Part shown: positions 8,376 to 17,608 of the stretch, piece by piece | Numbering within the stretch: the stretch's first letter is position 1 | How the letters are laid out: each line of letters starts with the position of its first letter | Source: Stomatobaculum longum | GTDB lineage: Bacteria > Bacillota > Clostridia > Lachnospirales > Lachnospiraceae | DNA: 64,000 nt | Direction: 5' to 3' | NCBI GenBank assembly: GCA_000242235.1 | Contig: JH590863.1 | Location: 186,001-250,000 of the forward strand | The notes under the pieces: model-generated | Told to the model about the DNA's origin: nothing | Seen by the model: the letters and a program-made list of their open reading frames with translations, nothing else | Databases searched by the model: none | Translations under genes and position numbers: made by a program

Positions 8376-10039
8376 AACGTGCTGCAGGTATTTTGCTTCC
8401 GGTATTCAGTCTTCCGGGTGATTTCGGAATCGGCTCTTTTTCAATCGAGGCCTACCACTGGATTGACTGCCTGAAGGAAGCGGGGCAGAGTTACTGGCAG
8501 ATTTTGCCGCTCGGACCGACCGGCTACGGCGACTCGCCGTACCAGTCGTTCTCGAGTTTTGCGGGCAATCCGTATTTCATCGACCTCGAGGAATTGAAGG
8601 CGCTCGGGCTGCTCACCGAGGAGGAACTTGCTGGCGAGCGGAACCCGGGCGATGCGGGCCGAATTGACTACGGTCATATTTACGAGTCGCGCGAAATGCT
8701 GCTCCGGCGCGCACACAAGCGCTTCCGGGAAAGTCTCAACGGTGCGGCGGCATCGGAGACGGAGGCTGTCCGAAAAACCAAGGACAAGGCGAGCTACGAG
8801 GCCGCCGTCGTTGCCCTGCACCCCGAGACCCGGGAGTACTGCCTGTATCGCGCCATCAAAGATGCGGAGGGCGGAAAGAGCTATCTCGGCTGGTCAGAGC
8901 CGCTCCGGAAGCGGGACAGCGCGGCACTGCACGACTTTCGGAAGACGCACGAGGCCGAGATTGATTTCTATACCTGGACGCAGGTACTGTTCCACGAGCA
9001 GTGGAAGCGCCTGAAAGACTATGCGACCGCGCACGGCATCACGATCATCGGCGACTTGCCGATTTATGTCGCGCCGGATTCGGCGGATGCCTGGGCGCAT
9101 CCCGAGCTCTTTCAGCTCGACGCGGAGGGGAAGCCTGAGGCGGTGGCAGGCTGCCCGCCGGATTACTTCTCGCCGGACGGACAGCTCTGGGGCAATCCGC
9201 TCTATGACTGGGACTATCACGAGAGAACCGGCTATGCCTGGTGGTCAAAGCGGCTCCGCTACAGCCTCTCGATTTACGACTGCCTCCGCATGGATCACTT
9301 CCGCGGCTTTGACGAGTACTTTGCGATTCCGGCGGGAGAACCCGCGAAGATGGGCAGCTGGAAGCAGGGGCCCGGTGTCGAGCTCTTCAAGGCGCTCGCC
9401 AAGGAACTCGGCAAGCCGCTGCCGATCATCGCGGAGGATCTGGGCTTTATGACGGAGAGCGTGATTCGCATGGTAAAGGAGAGCGGCTTCCCGCCGATGA
9501 AAGTGCTGGAGTTTGCCTATGACTCCGACAATCAGAATCTCTACCTGCCGCACCACTATGAGCGGCACTGTGTCGCCTACACGGGCACACACGACAACGC
9601 ACCACTCATGGAGTGGATTCGCAACCAGAACGAGGGTATCAGACTTTTCATGCTGCACTACCAGGGCTCGGAGCACACGCCGGAACAGGACCTCTACTGG
9701 GACTGCATTCGCACCGTGCTGGCGAGTGTCGCCGACACCGTGATTATCCCAATGTGGGACTACCTCGGCTGCGGTAAGGAGGCGCGCATCAATGTGCCGA
9801 GCGCAGCGGGCGGAAACTGGCAGTGGCGCATGCCGCGGCACAGCTTTACGGAGCACCTGATCTGGCACTGCCGTATGCTCGCGGAAATCTACGGCAGAGA
9901 GCCGAAGCCGGTTCCCGTGCCGCCGGAACTGGAGGCCGCGCTCGCCGAGGCAGAGGCAGCGACAAAGGCAGAGGAGCGCACGGAGCCCGATGCCGTGAGC
10001 GCGGCGACGGTGTCCGAAGAGACAGCCGGACTGCATTGA
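8372..10039 (+). CDS. malQ: 4-alpha-glucanotransferase (amylomaltase)
   Basis: MalQ moves maltodextrin segments between glucan chains during maltose and glycogen metabolism in the cytoplasm. The 555-residue product has the GH77 signatures: ILPLGPTGYGDSPYQSFS near the N-terminus, then LRMDHFRGF carrying the nucleophile Asp, IAEDLGFM carrying the acid/base Glu, and GTHDN. All catalytic residues look intact, in contrast to the GlgB-like protein that overlaps it by four bases (ATGA). A C-terminal extension after about residue 510 is Ala/Glu rich and probably disordered. The gene ends just before a strong bidirectional terminator. Confidence 0.95.
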   Translation: MKRAAGILLPVFSLPGDFGIGSFSIEAYHWIDCLKEAGQSYWQILPLGPTGYGDSPYQSFSSFAGNPYFIDLEELKALGLLTEEELAGERNPGDAGRIDYGHIYESREMLLRRAHKRFRESLNGAAASETEAVRKTKDKASYEAAVVALHPETREYCLYRAIKDAEGGKSYLGWSEPLRKRDSAALHDFRKTHEAEIDFYTWTQVLFHEQWKRLKDYATAHGITIIGDLPIYVAPDSADAWAHPELFQLDAEGKPEAVAGCPPDYFSPDGQLWGNPLYDWDYHERTGYAWWSKRLRYSLSIYDCLRMDHFRGFDEYFAIPAGEPAKMGSWKQGPGVELFKALAKELGKPLPIIAEDLGFMTESVIRMVKESGFPPMKVLEFAYDSDNQNLYLPHHYERHCVAYTGTHDNAPLMEWIRNQNEGIRLFMLHYQGSEHTPEQDLYWDCIRTVLASVADTVIIPMWDYLGCGKEARINVPSAAGGNWQWRMPRHSFTEHLIWHCRMLAEIYGREPKPVPVPPELEAALAEAEAATKAEERTEPDAVSAATVSEETAGLH

Positions 10040-10071
10040 AACGGAACGGACGCTGCAAGGAAGAGAGCAAC

Positions 10072-10112
10072 AAAAATCCCCGGTTTGCCGAAACGGCAAA
10101 CCGGGGATTTTT
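10072..10112. terminator. Bidirectional terminator between malQ and PBP1A
   Basis: Perfect stem AATCCCCGGTTTGCCG / CGGCAAACCGGGGATT flanked by A- and T-tracts. It serves convergent genes: malQ on the plus strand and the penicillin-binding protein on the minus strand. Confidence 0.93.
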
Positions 10113-10141
10113 GCTTTGTTTTCTTTCGAAGGTCCGGGGCG

Positions 10142-12706
10142 TCAGTGCACACCCGGGCGCGGGATGACCTGGCCTTCGCTGCCGGGACTGTCCATTCCGG
10201 CGCCGGGGCCTTTGGTCTCGACAGGAGCCGTGTGCAGCTGACCGCCGGGGCCGTTCACCGTGGGCGTCGGGACCTGCGTCTCCGGCGCTGTGGTCTCCGC
10301 GCGGGTTCTCCGCTCCGCGGTCTCGCGGACGGTGGTTTCCCGCGGGCTCGCGACGGTCTCTTCGCTGTCCCGGCGAGACTCGTGGCTTCGCTGCGGCGTC
10401 ACACCGGGGCCGCCGTTCACACCCGTGACGCCGGTTCCCGCGGTGACATGGGCGGAAGTCTCGATGCTCTCGAGCGTCTCTTCGAGCGAAACATTCTCTT
10501 CGGAAGCGCTGGTCTCGACGATGGCATCATCGTTTTGATCGCCGCCTACGTCGCGGTTCGCGTCGGGATCGACCTCGGTAGTGCCGTAGGTTTTCTCGTA
10601 CTCGCTTCGCGCCGCGCTGTCTACATTCAGGTTGAAAAGGTCTTTTTCGCCGGTGTTATAGTCTACCTGTTCACCGGTCGAACTCTTAAAGTAGGCGCTG
10701 ACCACGGATTCCGGCTGTTCCCAGTCTTTCTCCGGTAAATCCTTGTGGATGTCGGTCATGATGCCTTTCCAGATGCGTCCCGCGACGGTGGCACCGTAGA
10801 TACCGGGCATGGGGCGCGGCTGGTCATAGCCGACCCAGACGGCGGCCGTGTAATAACGGGTGTAGCCGCAGAACCAGGTGTCCTTCGAGTCGTTTGCCGT
10901 TCCGGTCTTACCGGCGGCCTGCTGGCCGTCAATGTCAAGACCGCGGCCGGTGCCGTAGGACTTGTCCATGGTGCCTTTCAAAATGTCGGTGATCATGTAG
11001 GCAGTGCCCTCGGTATAGACCTGGGTGCGCCGCGAGCTGACCGGGAGCACCTGCTGCTCGGTGCGGTCGTAGACCACGGAGCGGAGGCAGGTCTTGTCGT
11101 CGTAGACACCCATGTTCGCGAAGGTCGAAAAGCCCTTTGCCATGTCGACGACGCGCGTGCCGTAGGTAAAGCCGCCGATTGAGACGGCCGCCGCCGTGCT
11201 GTCCTGCCAGGAGAGAGAGGAGAACTCCATCTTCCCGAGATAGGAGAGGCCGGTCTTCACGCCGATTTTCTGGAGGAGCTGCCAGGCCACGGTGTTCAGT
11301 GAGCGGTTCAGCGCCTCGCGGAGTGTCACGGAGCCGTAGTACTTGTTGCCGGAGTTTTTAGGGCCGCCGTCAAACTCGTGATCGTCAATCACATAAGACG
11401 GATAGAAGTAGCCGGTCTCGAAGGCGGGCGCGTAGTCAATCAAGGGCTTAATTGTGGAGCCCGGCTGGCGTCTCGCGAGGAAACCGCGGTTATAAGCGTC
11501 GTCCGTGCCGCGGCCGCCCACAATCGCGACGACGGCGTTGCTGTCGTTGTCAATGACCACGCCTGCGCCCTGGAGCGCATACTTGCCGTTTTCCTGCTTC
11601 TCGTTCGAGCGGTCGTCGAGTGTCTCGTCGAGGCGCTTCTGGAGTTTTGCCTGGATATCCGAGTCTATGGTCGTATAAATCTTATAGCCGCCGGCTCGAA
11701 TTTTTTCGCTCTTATCGGCGTAGAGTTCTTTGTACTCGGCCTGGTATTTGTCATACTCCTCTTTGTTCTTGAAGGTGTACTTAAACTTAAAACCGTCGTT
11801 CTTCATGAGCTGCAGCGCTGTGCAGTAGACAGCATAGCTTGTCTGGTAGTTCTCTGTCGCCGTGGCTTTCTTGGTCTGCGGCGCAATTTCGAGCGGCTTT
11901 TCTTTGTATTCCGCAAGTTGTTCGGCGGTGATATCGCCTTGTCTGTAGAGACTGTTCAATACTTCATTTCGCTTGCGAAGCGAATTCTTGGGATGGTTGA
12001 CCGGTTCATAGGTCGCCGGACGGTTGCTGATGCCGACCAGCACGGCTGCCTCCCAGGGTTCCAGATCCTTGGCGCTCTTATCGAAATAGTAGCGGCTCGC
12101 GGCTTCTACGCCGTAGCAGCCGTGCGCGTAGAAGCTGCCGTTGCAGTAGAACTCGAGTATCTTGTCTTTGCCAAAGCGCTTCTCGAGCTTGGGCGCTAAG
12201 AGTATCTCGGTAAATTTTCGCTTGAGAGAGCGCTCTTGCGTGAGATAGGTATTTTTGATGACCTGCTGGGTAATCGTGGAGCCGCCCTGGGTTACGCGGC
12301 GGTGCTTGACATAGGAGAGCCCCGCGCGGGCAATGGCGAGCCAGTCCACGCCGTGGTGCGAATAAAAGCGCCGGTCCTCCTGCGCAATATAGGCCTTTTT
12401 CAGCCAGGGGCTGATGTCATCGGAGCCGACATAGACATAGTGATGACCGGAACTGATCACGCCGATTTGCTGATCATCCTTGTCAAAGATCTCAGTGTCC
12501 GTCACGAGGCGGAAATCGTCCTCGGACATGTGCTGATAGGTCTCATAGGCGTGCTGCTGGATGGACTGTAAATCCGGAAACACTTTGATGAAGAAAAAAG
12601 CGACCGCCGCCAGAATACAGAGCATGAAGACGAGAAGCAGGATCTTCAGGATGCGGACGACAATATGTGCCTTCTTCTTTTTTCGCTTACTTGCCTGTTG
12701 TGCCAT
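10142..12706 (-). CDS. Class A penicillin-binding protein (PBP1A type)
   Basis: Bifunctional peptidoglycan synthase of 854 residues. A basic N-terminus is followed by one membrane anchor (about 20-42). The GT51 glycosyltransferase domain has AQEDRRFYSHHGVD with the catalytic Glu and GGSTITQQVIKN. The transpeptidase domain has the active serine in QPGSTIKPL, the second motif in RSLNTVA and KTGTAND as the KTG motif. After about residue 720 comes a long Thr/Glu/Arg/Pro/Gly-rich tail, common in this class in Clostridia and likely disordered outside the membrane. Transcribed away from ybaK, which lies upstream on the same strand with a 24-bp gap, so the two may form an operon. Confidence 0.93.
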   Translation of the reverse strand: MAQQASKRKKKKAHIVVRILKILLLVFMLCILAAVAFFFIKVFPDLQSIQQHAYETYQHMSEDDFRLVTDTEIFDKDDQQIGVISSGHHYVYVGSDDISPWLKKAYIAQEDRRFYSHHGVDWLAIARAGLSYVKHRRVTQGGSTITQQVIKNTYLTQERSLKRKFTEILLAPKLEKRFGKDKILEFYCNGSFYAHGCYGVEAASRYYFDKSAKDLEPWEAAVLVGISNRPATYEPVNHPKNSLRKRNEVLNSLYRQGDITAEQLAEYKEKPLEIAPQTKKATATENYQTSYAVYCTALQLMKNDGFKFKYTFKNKEEYDKYQAEYKELYADKSEKIRAGGYKIYTTIDSDIQAKLQKRLDETLDDRSNEKQENGKYALQGAGVVIDNDSNAVVAIVGGRGTDDAYNRGFLARRQPGSTIKPLIDYAPAFETGYFYPSYVIDDHEFDGGPKNSGNKYYGSVTLREALNRSLNTVAWQLLQKIGVKTGLSYLGKMEFSSLSWQDSTAAAVSIGGFTYGTRVVDMAKGFSTFANMGVYDDKTCLRSVVYDRTEQQVLPVSSRRTQVYTEGTAYMITDILKGTMDKSYGTGRGLDIDGQQAAGKTGTANDSKDTWFCGYTRYYTAAVWVGYDQPRPMPGIYGATVAGRIWKGIMTDIHKDLPEKDWEQPESVVSAYFKSSTGEQVDYNTGEKDLFNLNVDSAARSEYEKTYGTTEVDPDANRDVGGDQNDDAIVETSASEENVSLEETLESIETSAHVTAGTGVTGVNGGPGVTPQRSHESRRDSEETVASPRETTVRETAERRTRAETTAPETQVPTPTVNGPGGQLHTAPVETKGPGAGMDSPGSEGQVIPRPGVH

Positions 12707-12730
12707 GTGTTGTTTACCTCTCTAGAAGCC

Positions 12731-13210
12731 TCACTCGGTGAGGGCTGCATACGAAAAGCGTATCAGTTTGCCAAGTACCGCAGGGCTCAGTTCCACCTGA
12801 TAGCCGCGTTTCCCGGCGGAGATGATAATGCTGTCGAATGTCTCCGCACTCGCATCGACCACGGTCGGGAAGAACTTTTTCATGCCGATCGGCGAGCAGC
12901 CGCCGTGCACGTAGCCCGTGAGCGGCAAAAGATCCCGCTGCGGTAGCATGGCAATCGATTTTTCGCCGACTGCCTTGGCCGCACTCTTTAAAGAGAGAGA
13001 AGCGGGGCCCGGGATCACGAAGACATAGTGCTGTCCGGATTTGCCGACGGTGACCAGGGTCTTGAAGACCTGCGCCGGATTCTGACCGAGATAAGCTGCG
13101 ACCTCCTCTGCGCTGACGGCCTCTTCCGGTGGATAGCTGTGTTCGACATACGAGAGCTTCTTGCCGTCCAGAAGGCGGCACACATTGGTTTTTTCATTAT
13201 TTTTTGACAT
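12731..13210 (-). CDS. ybaK: Cys-tRNA(Pro) deacylase, YbaK/EbsC family
   Basis: A 159-residue trans-editing enzyme that removes Cys mischarged on tRNA(Pro). Recognisable motifs are AAYLGQNPAQVFKTLV, in which the conserved Lys lies, VFVIPGPASLSL and GYVHGGCSPIGMKK, all diagnostic for the YbaK group rather than the ProX or INS domain. Length fits the family. The start at 13210 has only a weak purine-rich site. It lies directly upstream of the PBP gene on the same strand and is divergent from gdpP. Confidence 0.92.
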   Translation of the reverse strand: MSKNNEKTNVCRLLDGKKLSYVEHSYPPEEAVSAEEVAAYLGQNPAQVFKTLVTVGKSGQHYVFVIPGPASLSLKSAAKAVGEKSIAMLPQRDLLPLTGYVHGGCSPIGMKKFFPTVVDASAETFDSIIISAGKRGYQVELSPAVLGKLIRFSYAALTE

Positions 13211-13286
13211 ATGGTTACTATAACACAGCCCCCCTGCCTTGTATAGAACGGCAAAATGCCGGTATGCCGCGCTTGCGTTCCTATGC

Positions 13287-13292
13287 TATAAT
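13287..13292 (+). promoter_or_regulatory. Extended -10 promoter for the gdpP operon
   Basis: TGCTATAAT is a perfect extended -10 element 35 bp before the gdpP start codon and just ahead of AGGAGG. No convincing -35 is visible, which is normal for extended -10 promoters. Confidence 0.55.
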
Positions 13293-13326
13293 CTTGTATA
13301 ACCCGACCGTAATGATAGGAGGATCA

Positions 13327-15330
13327 ATGAAAGAAGAAAGAAAAGCGCAGGAAAAGCTGCGTACCTATCTGCGATGGCCCATATTTCCCGCCGTACTTTC
13401 GATCTTGATGGCGGTATTGATTTGTGTTTCGAATTGGGAGACCGGCCTGCTGGTCTTTTTGCTCGCACTGATTTCCGGCAGTATCTGCCTTCGGTTCTAT
13501 GCGGTTTCCGGTGCGGAAATCAACCAGGCGATGATCGGCTTTTCGGCGGCGACGGACAGCATGCAGGCGCGGCTTGCGGACCGGCTGGATATCTGTTACG
13601 GCCTGCTGGACAGGACGGGCACCTTTTCCTACCGGAATGCGGCGTTGACGGAACTCCTTGCGGCGGAACACAAGACCTCGCAGCGACTGGAGGATTTATT
13701 TCCGGAGCTCACGCGGGAGGAACTCGCAAAAATTGCCGAGAGCGCGGATTACCATCTGAGTCTCGGTACACTGCGGCTTCGCGTGCGGCTTGTGCGGGAG
13801 CAGATCGATACGGAGTCGGTCTTTGCCGTCTATTTTTATGACGAGACAGCCCTACTCACACTCCGGGAAGAGGAAGAGAGCCGCCGCCTCACGGCGGGTC
13901 TCCTGTACCTCGACAACTACGAGGAGGCGATGGAGAGCGTCGACGAAGTGCGGCGCCCGCTGCTCACCGCGATGGTTGACCGGAAGATTGTCCGCTACTT
14001 CGACGGGATGCAGGCCATCATGAAGAAGCTCGAGAAGGACAAGTACTTCTTTGTGATCGAGCGCCGCTATCTGCAGGAACTCTTAGACAGCCAGTTTGAC
14101 ATTCTGGAGCAGGTCAAGACCGTGAACATCGGCAATGAGATGCGCATCACGCTCTCGATCGGCATCGGCGACGGCGGCAGCAGTTACGCGCAGTGCTACG
14201 ACTTTGCGCGCCAGGCGATTGATATGGCGCTGGGGCGCGGCGGCGACCAGGCGGTGGTCAAGGACGGCGAGAACATTCGCTACTTCGGCGGCAAGTCGAA
14301 TTCCAAGGAAAAGACCACGCGCGTCAAGGCGCGCGTCAAGGCGCATGCGTTCCGCGAGTTGATCGAAAATAAGGACAGACTCTTAATCATGGGGCATAAG
14401 CTCATGGACATCGACTCGCTCGGCGCGGCAGTCGGCATCTGGCGCATTGCGACGACCATGGGCAAGGAGGCGCACATTGTCTCTTCGGCGGTCAACGGCG
14501 CGATACGCCCCATGCTCGAACGCTTCTATAACGGAGACTATCCGGAGGACATGTTCATCCCCGAGGAGAAGGCACTGCAGCTGCTCGACGAGGACTCTGT
14601 ACTGGTTGTCGTGGATACCAATCGGCCGTCCATGGTCGAGGGCCCGAGGCTTCTGGATGTCGCAAAGACCATTGTGGTGCTGGACCACCACCGCCAGAGT
14701 CAGGATTCCATCCGGAACGCCCAGCTCTCGTATGTCGAGACCTATGCGTCGAGTGCCTGTGAGATGGTCGCGGAGGTCGTGCAGTACATCTCGGACGATG
14801 TGAAGATTCGGGCGGTCGAGGCCGATGCGATGTACGCCGGCATTGTGATTGACACCCATAATTTCCAGAACCAGACCGGCGTCCGAACCTTTGAGGCCGC
14901 AGCTTTCCTCCGGCGAAACGGCGCCGATGTGACGCGCGTCCGGAAATTGTTCCGCGAGAAGCTCGACGACTACCGCGCAAAGAGCGAGGCAATTCACAAT
15001 GCGGAGATCTACCGCGAGAACTTTGCGCTGAGCTACTGTGATGCGACGGGGCTTGACAACCCGACCGTGGTCGGCGCGCAGGCGGCAAACGACCTGCTCG
15101 ATGTGATCGGCGTGAAGGCAAGTGTCGTCGCGACGACCTTCCGCGAGAAAGTGTATCTCTCGGCGCGCGCCATTGACGAAGTCAATGTTCAGGTCATGAT
15201 GGAAAAGCTCGGCGGCGGCGGTCACCGCACCATTGCCGGCGCGCAGCTCTCGGGGCTCACGCAGGAAGAGGCCATGGAGCAGGTAAAACAGGTCATCGAC
15301 GAGATGCTTTTGAAAGGAGAAATCTCATGA
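13327..15330 (+). CDS. gdpP: Cyclic-di-AMP phosphodiesterase GdpP
   Basis: Membrane-bound enzyme of 667 residues that hydrolyses c-di-AMP and thereby affects cell-wall and osmotic homeostasis. Two N-terminal membrane segments (about 20-60) precede a PAS-like domain, a degenerate GGDEF domain (LSIGIGDGGSSYAQCYDFAR) and a DHH-DHHA1 phosphodiesterase. Catalytic metal ligands are present in LMDIDSLGAAVG, DTNRPSM, DHHRQSQDS and GIVIDTHNF; DHHA1 carries GGGGHRTIAGAQL. I use ATG 13327 with AGGAGGATC in front rather than the longer open frame that overlaps ybaK. It overlaps rplI by ATGA, the conserved gdpP-rplI-dnaB arrangement of Firmicutes. Confidence 0.95.
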   Translation: MKEERKAQEKLRTYLRWPIFPAVLSILMAVLICVSNWETGLLVFLLALISGSICLRFYAVSGAEINQAMIGFSAATDSMQARLADRLDICYGLLDRTGTFSYRNAALTELLAAEHKTSQRLEDLFPELTREELAKIAESADYHLSLGTLRLRVRLVREQIDTESVFAVYFYDETALLTLREEEESRRLTAGLLYLDNYEEAMESVDEVRRPLLTAMVDRKIVRYFDGMQAIMKKLEKDKYFFVIERRYLQELLDSQFDILEQVKTVNIGNEMRITLSIGIGDGGSSYAQCYDFARQAIDMALGRGGDQAVVKDGENIRYFGGKSNSKEKTTRVKARVKAHAFRELIENKDRLLIMGHKLMDIDSLGAAVGIWRIATTMGKEAHIVSSAVNGAIRPMLERFYNGDYPEDMFIPEEKALQLLDEDSVLVVVDTNRPSMVEGPRLLDVAKTIVVLDHHRQSQDSIRNAQLSYVETYASSACEMVAEVVQYISDDVKIRAVEADAMYAGIVIDTHNFQNQTGVRTFEAAAFLRRNGADVTRVRKLFREKLDDYRAKSEAIHNAEIYRENFALSYCDATGLDNPTVVGAQAANDLLDVIGVKASVVATTFREKVYLSARAIDEVNVQVMMEKLGGGGHRTIAGAQLSGLTQEEAMEQVKQVIDEMLLKGEIS

Positions 15331-15776
15331 AAATTGTGTTATTACAGGATGTGAAGTCGCTCGGCAAGGCCGGCACGCTCGTGGAAGTCTCGGAGGGCTA
15401 TGCGCGCAACTTTCTGTTGCCGAAAAAGCTCGGCGCGGCGGCGACGGCCGAGAATCTGAACACCCTGAAGTTAAAGCAGGCGAATGAGGCGAAGATTGCG
15501 GCGGAGCAGCTCGCCGAGGCGAAGGCACTCGCAGCCAAGATTGAGGCCGGCAGCGTGACCGTGCACATCAAGGGCGGCGAGAACGGCAAGACCTACGGTT
15601 CCGTCTCGACCAAGGAACTCGCGGAAGCCGTGAAGGAACAGCTCGGCCTGGAACTCGACAAGAAGAAGATTGCTCTCGCGGAGCCGATCAAGAACTTCGG
15701 CAGCTATGAGACCGTAGTCAAGTTGCACCGCGATGTGCAGGCGACGCTCAAGGTCAATGTGACGGAAGCAAAATGA
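15327..15776 (+). CDS. rplI: 50S ribosomal protein L9
   Basis: L9 binds 23S rRNA near the base of the L1 stalk and helps maintain reading frame. The 149-residue product has the typical N-terminal domain (MKIVLLQDVKSLGKAG, EVSEGYARNFLLPKKLG), a long connecting helix rich in Ala/Glu/Lys and the C-terminal domain ending DVQATLKVNVTE. It overlaps gdpP upstream and dnaB downstream by four bases each, so the three genes are translationally coupled. Confidence 0.98.
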   Translation: MKIVLLQDVKSLGKAGTLVEVSEGYARNFLLPKKLGAAATAENLNTLKLKQANEAKIAAEQLAEAKALAAKIEAGSVTVHIKGGENGKTYGSVSTKELAEAVKEQLGLELDKKKIALAEPIKNFGSYETVVKLHRDVQATLKVNVTEAK

Positions 15777-17116
15777 CGGACGACAGCCAAAATGTGCTAA
15801 AGCGCATCATGCCGCACAGCGAGGAGGGAGAGCGCTCCATCCTCGGTGCGGTTTTTGTGGATCAGAACAGTCTTGCCGTCGCGCTGGAACACTGCAGTGC
15901 GGCGGATTTTTATTCCAAGCAGTACGGCATTGTTTTTTCGTGCATGGCAGAGCTCTTCAACGAGGGCAAGCCGGTCGATATTCTGACGGTGCAGGAAAAG
16001 CTAAAGACAAAAGATGTGCCGCCGGAAATGCAGGGACTGGATTTTTTGCGCGAGATTGCGCAGAGTGAGGCGACCGCCGCGAACATCCGGGAGTATGCGA
16101 AGATTGTCCGCGCAAAGGCAGTCAAGCGGAAGCTGATTCAGGCGAGTGAGGAGATTGCGAACAGCTGTTATGCCGACAGTCAGGAGCTCGAGACCTTGTT
16201 GCAGGAGACCGAGGAGAAGATGTTCCGCATACTGCAGCAGCGGAGCGCGGCGGAATTCACCCCGATTTCGGAGATCACCCTGCGGGTGCTGGAGAGAATC
16301 CAGGAGGCCTATCAGAACGGCGCGGAGGTGACCGGCATTCCGACCGGCTTTATAGACCTCGACCGGAAGCTGAGCGGTCTCCAGCCCTCGGATCTCGTGC
16401 TGATTGCGGCGCGCCCTTCGATGGGAAAGACGGCCTTTGTGCTGAACATTGTCGAGCACGCAGCCGTACGGAACGGCCGTTCCTGCATGATTTTCTCGCT
16501 TGAGATGAGCAAGGAGCAGCTGGTGAACCGCATCCTCTCGATGGAGTCGAGTGTCGACGCGCAGAAGATGCGAAACGGCGATCTCTCGAGCGGCGATTTC
16601 AGCAACATCATCGAGGCGGCCGCACATATCTCCGAGAGCAAAAATCTGGTGATTGATGACACGGCGGGCATCGGCATCGGCGAACTGCGAAGCAAATGCC
16701 GGAAGCAGAAATTAGAGCACGGGGTGGACCTCGTGATTATCGACTACCTGCAGCTCATGAGCGGCAGCGGCAAGTCCGGCGAAAACCGCCAGCAGGAGAT
16801 TTCCGACATCTCCAGAAATTTAAAGGCACTGGCGCGTGAACTGCAGGCGCCGGTGATTGCGCTCTCCCAGCTCTCCCGCGCAGTGGAGCAGCGGCCGGAC
16901 CACCGCCCGATGCTCTCGGATCTCCGTGAGTCCGGCGCCATCGAGCAGGACGCGGATGTCGTGATGTTCCTGTACCGCGACGACTACTACAACAAGGATA
17001 CCGAGCACCCGAACGAGGCCGAGGTCATCATCGCAAAACAGCGTAACGGCCCGATCGGCACCGTCAGTCTGGTCTGGAAGCCGGATACCACGCGCTTTGT
17101 CAATATGGCGCGCTGA
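15773..17116 (+). CDS. dnaB: Replicative DNA helicase DnaB
   Basis: Hexameric 5'-3' helicase of the replication fork, 447 residues. The N-terminal primase-interacting domain begins with PHSEEGERSILGAVFVD. The RecA-like domain contains Walker A ARPSMGKTAF near residue 215, Walker B region VDLVIIDYLQLMSG, the SRNLKALARELQAPVIALSQ strand and SDLRESGAIEQDADVV with the arginine-rich sensor region. No intein is present. It closes the gdpP-rplI-dnaB operon; a terminator-like hairpin follows after about 100 bp. Confidence 0.97.
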   Translation: MTDDSQNVLKRIMPHSEEGERSILGAVFVDQNSLAVALEHCSAADFYSKQYGIVFSCMAELFNEGKPVDILTVQEKLKTKDVPPEMQGLDFLREIAQSEATAANIREYAKIVRAKAVKRKLIQASEEIANSCYADSQELETLLQETEEKMFRILQQRSAAEFTPISEITLRVLERIQEAYQNGAEVTGIPTGFIDLDRKLSGLQPSDLVLIAARPSMGKTAFVLNIVEHAAVRNGRSCMIFSLEMSKEQLVNRILSMESSVDAQKMRNGDLSSGDFSNIIEAAAHISESKNLVIDDTAGIGIGELRSKCRKQKLEHGVDLVIIDYLQLMSGSGKSGENRQQEISDISRNLKALARELQAPVIALSQLSRAVEQRPDHRPMLSDLRESGAIEQDADVVMFLYRDDYYNKDTEHPNEAEVIIAKQRNGPIGTVSLVWKPDTTRFVNMAR

Positions 17117-17220
17117 CATAAAAAGCGGCTAAGCGAACAAAAAAGAAGAAAGACAGATTGCATGCTTCATGACGTTTTCTTCTAAACAGACTGTTTCAAG
17201 CTCTTTTGTCCCATAACGCA

Positions 17221-17252
17221 AAAAAGCTCTGAGCTTACGCTCAGAGCTTTTT
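17221..17252. terminator. Bidirectional terminator between dnaB and ferredoxin
   Basis: Stem AAAGCTCTGAGC / GCTCAGAGCTTT around a short loop with A- and T-tracts on both sides. It lies 13 bp past the ferredoxin stop codon and also downstream of dnaB. Confidence 0.88.
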
Positions 17253-17265
17253 ATTGTGATTCTTC

Positions 17266-17439
17266 TCAGTTTGCCTCAGAAATTGCGCCGACCGGGCATA
17301 CTGCCTCGCAAGCGCCGCAATCGATGCAACCGGACTCGTCGATCACATACTGCGTGTCTCCCTGGGAGATCACACCAACCGGACATTCACCAGCGCAGCT
17401 GCCACAGCTGACGCAAGCATCGGAAATTCTGCGTGCCAT
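17266..17439 (-). CDS. 2[4Fe-4S] ferredoxin
   Basis: A 57-residue clostridial-type ferredoxin, a soluble low-potential electron carrier. Two cluster motifs are plain: CVSCGSCAGECPVG and CIDCGACEAVCPVGAI, giving eight cysteines in the CxxCxxCxxxCP pattern twice. It begins MARRISDACVSCG at 17439 with AGGAGGAT upstream. Monocistronic as far as can be seen, ended by the terminator at 17221. Confidence 0.95.
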   Translation of the reverse strand: MARRISDACVSCGSCAGECPVGVISQGDTQYVIDESGCIDCGACEAVCPVGAISEAN

Positions 17440-17608
17440 AATCAAAATCCTCCTTGATTCCTCTAAACTAGGACAGCATCTTTGCTGTTTCCCACATTGT
17501 AAACGAAAGAAGTCGTAATTACAAGCAGAGGATTTAGCAAATCTGCACTTTTAGAGGTACATCTTGGACAATTTGTTATAATTAACTAACAAAACTTAAG
17601 GCTTGCTA

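Noticed and set aside
14383-15225. 280-codon minus-strand open frame inside gdpP
   Set aside because: Antisense shadow of the DHH/DHHA1 domain coding sequence, His/Arg/Val-rich with no motifs.
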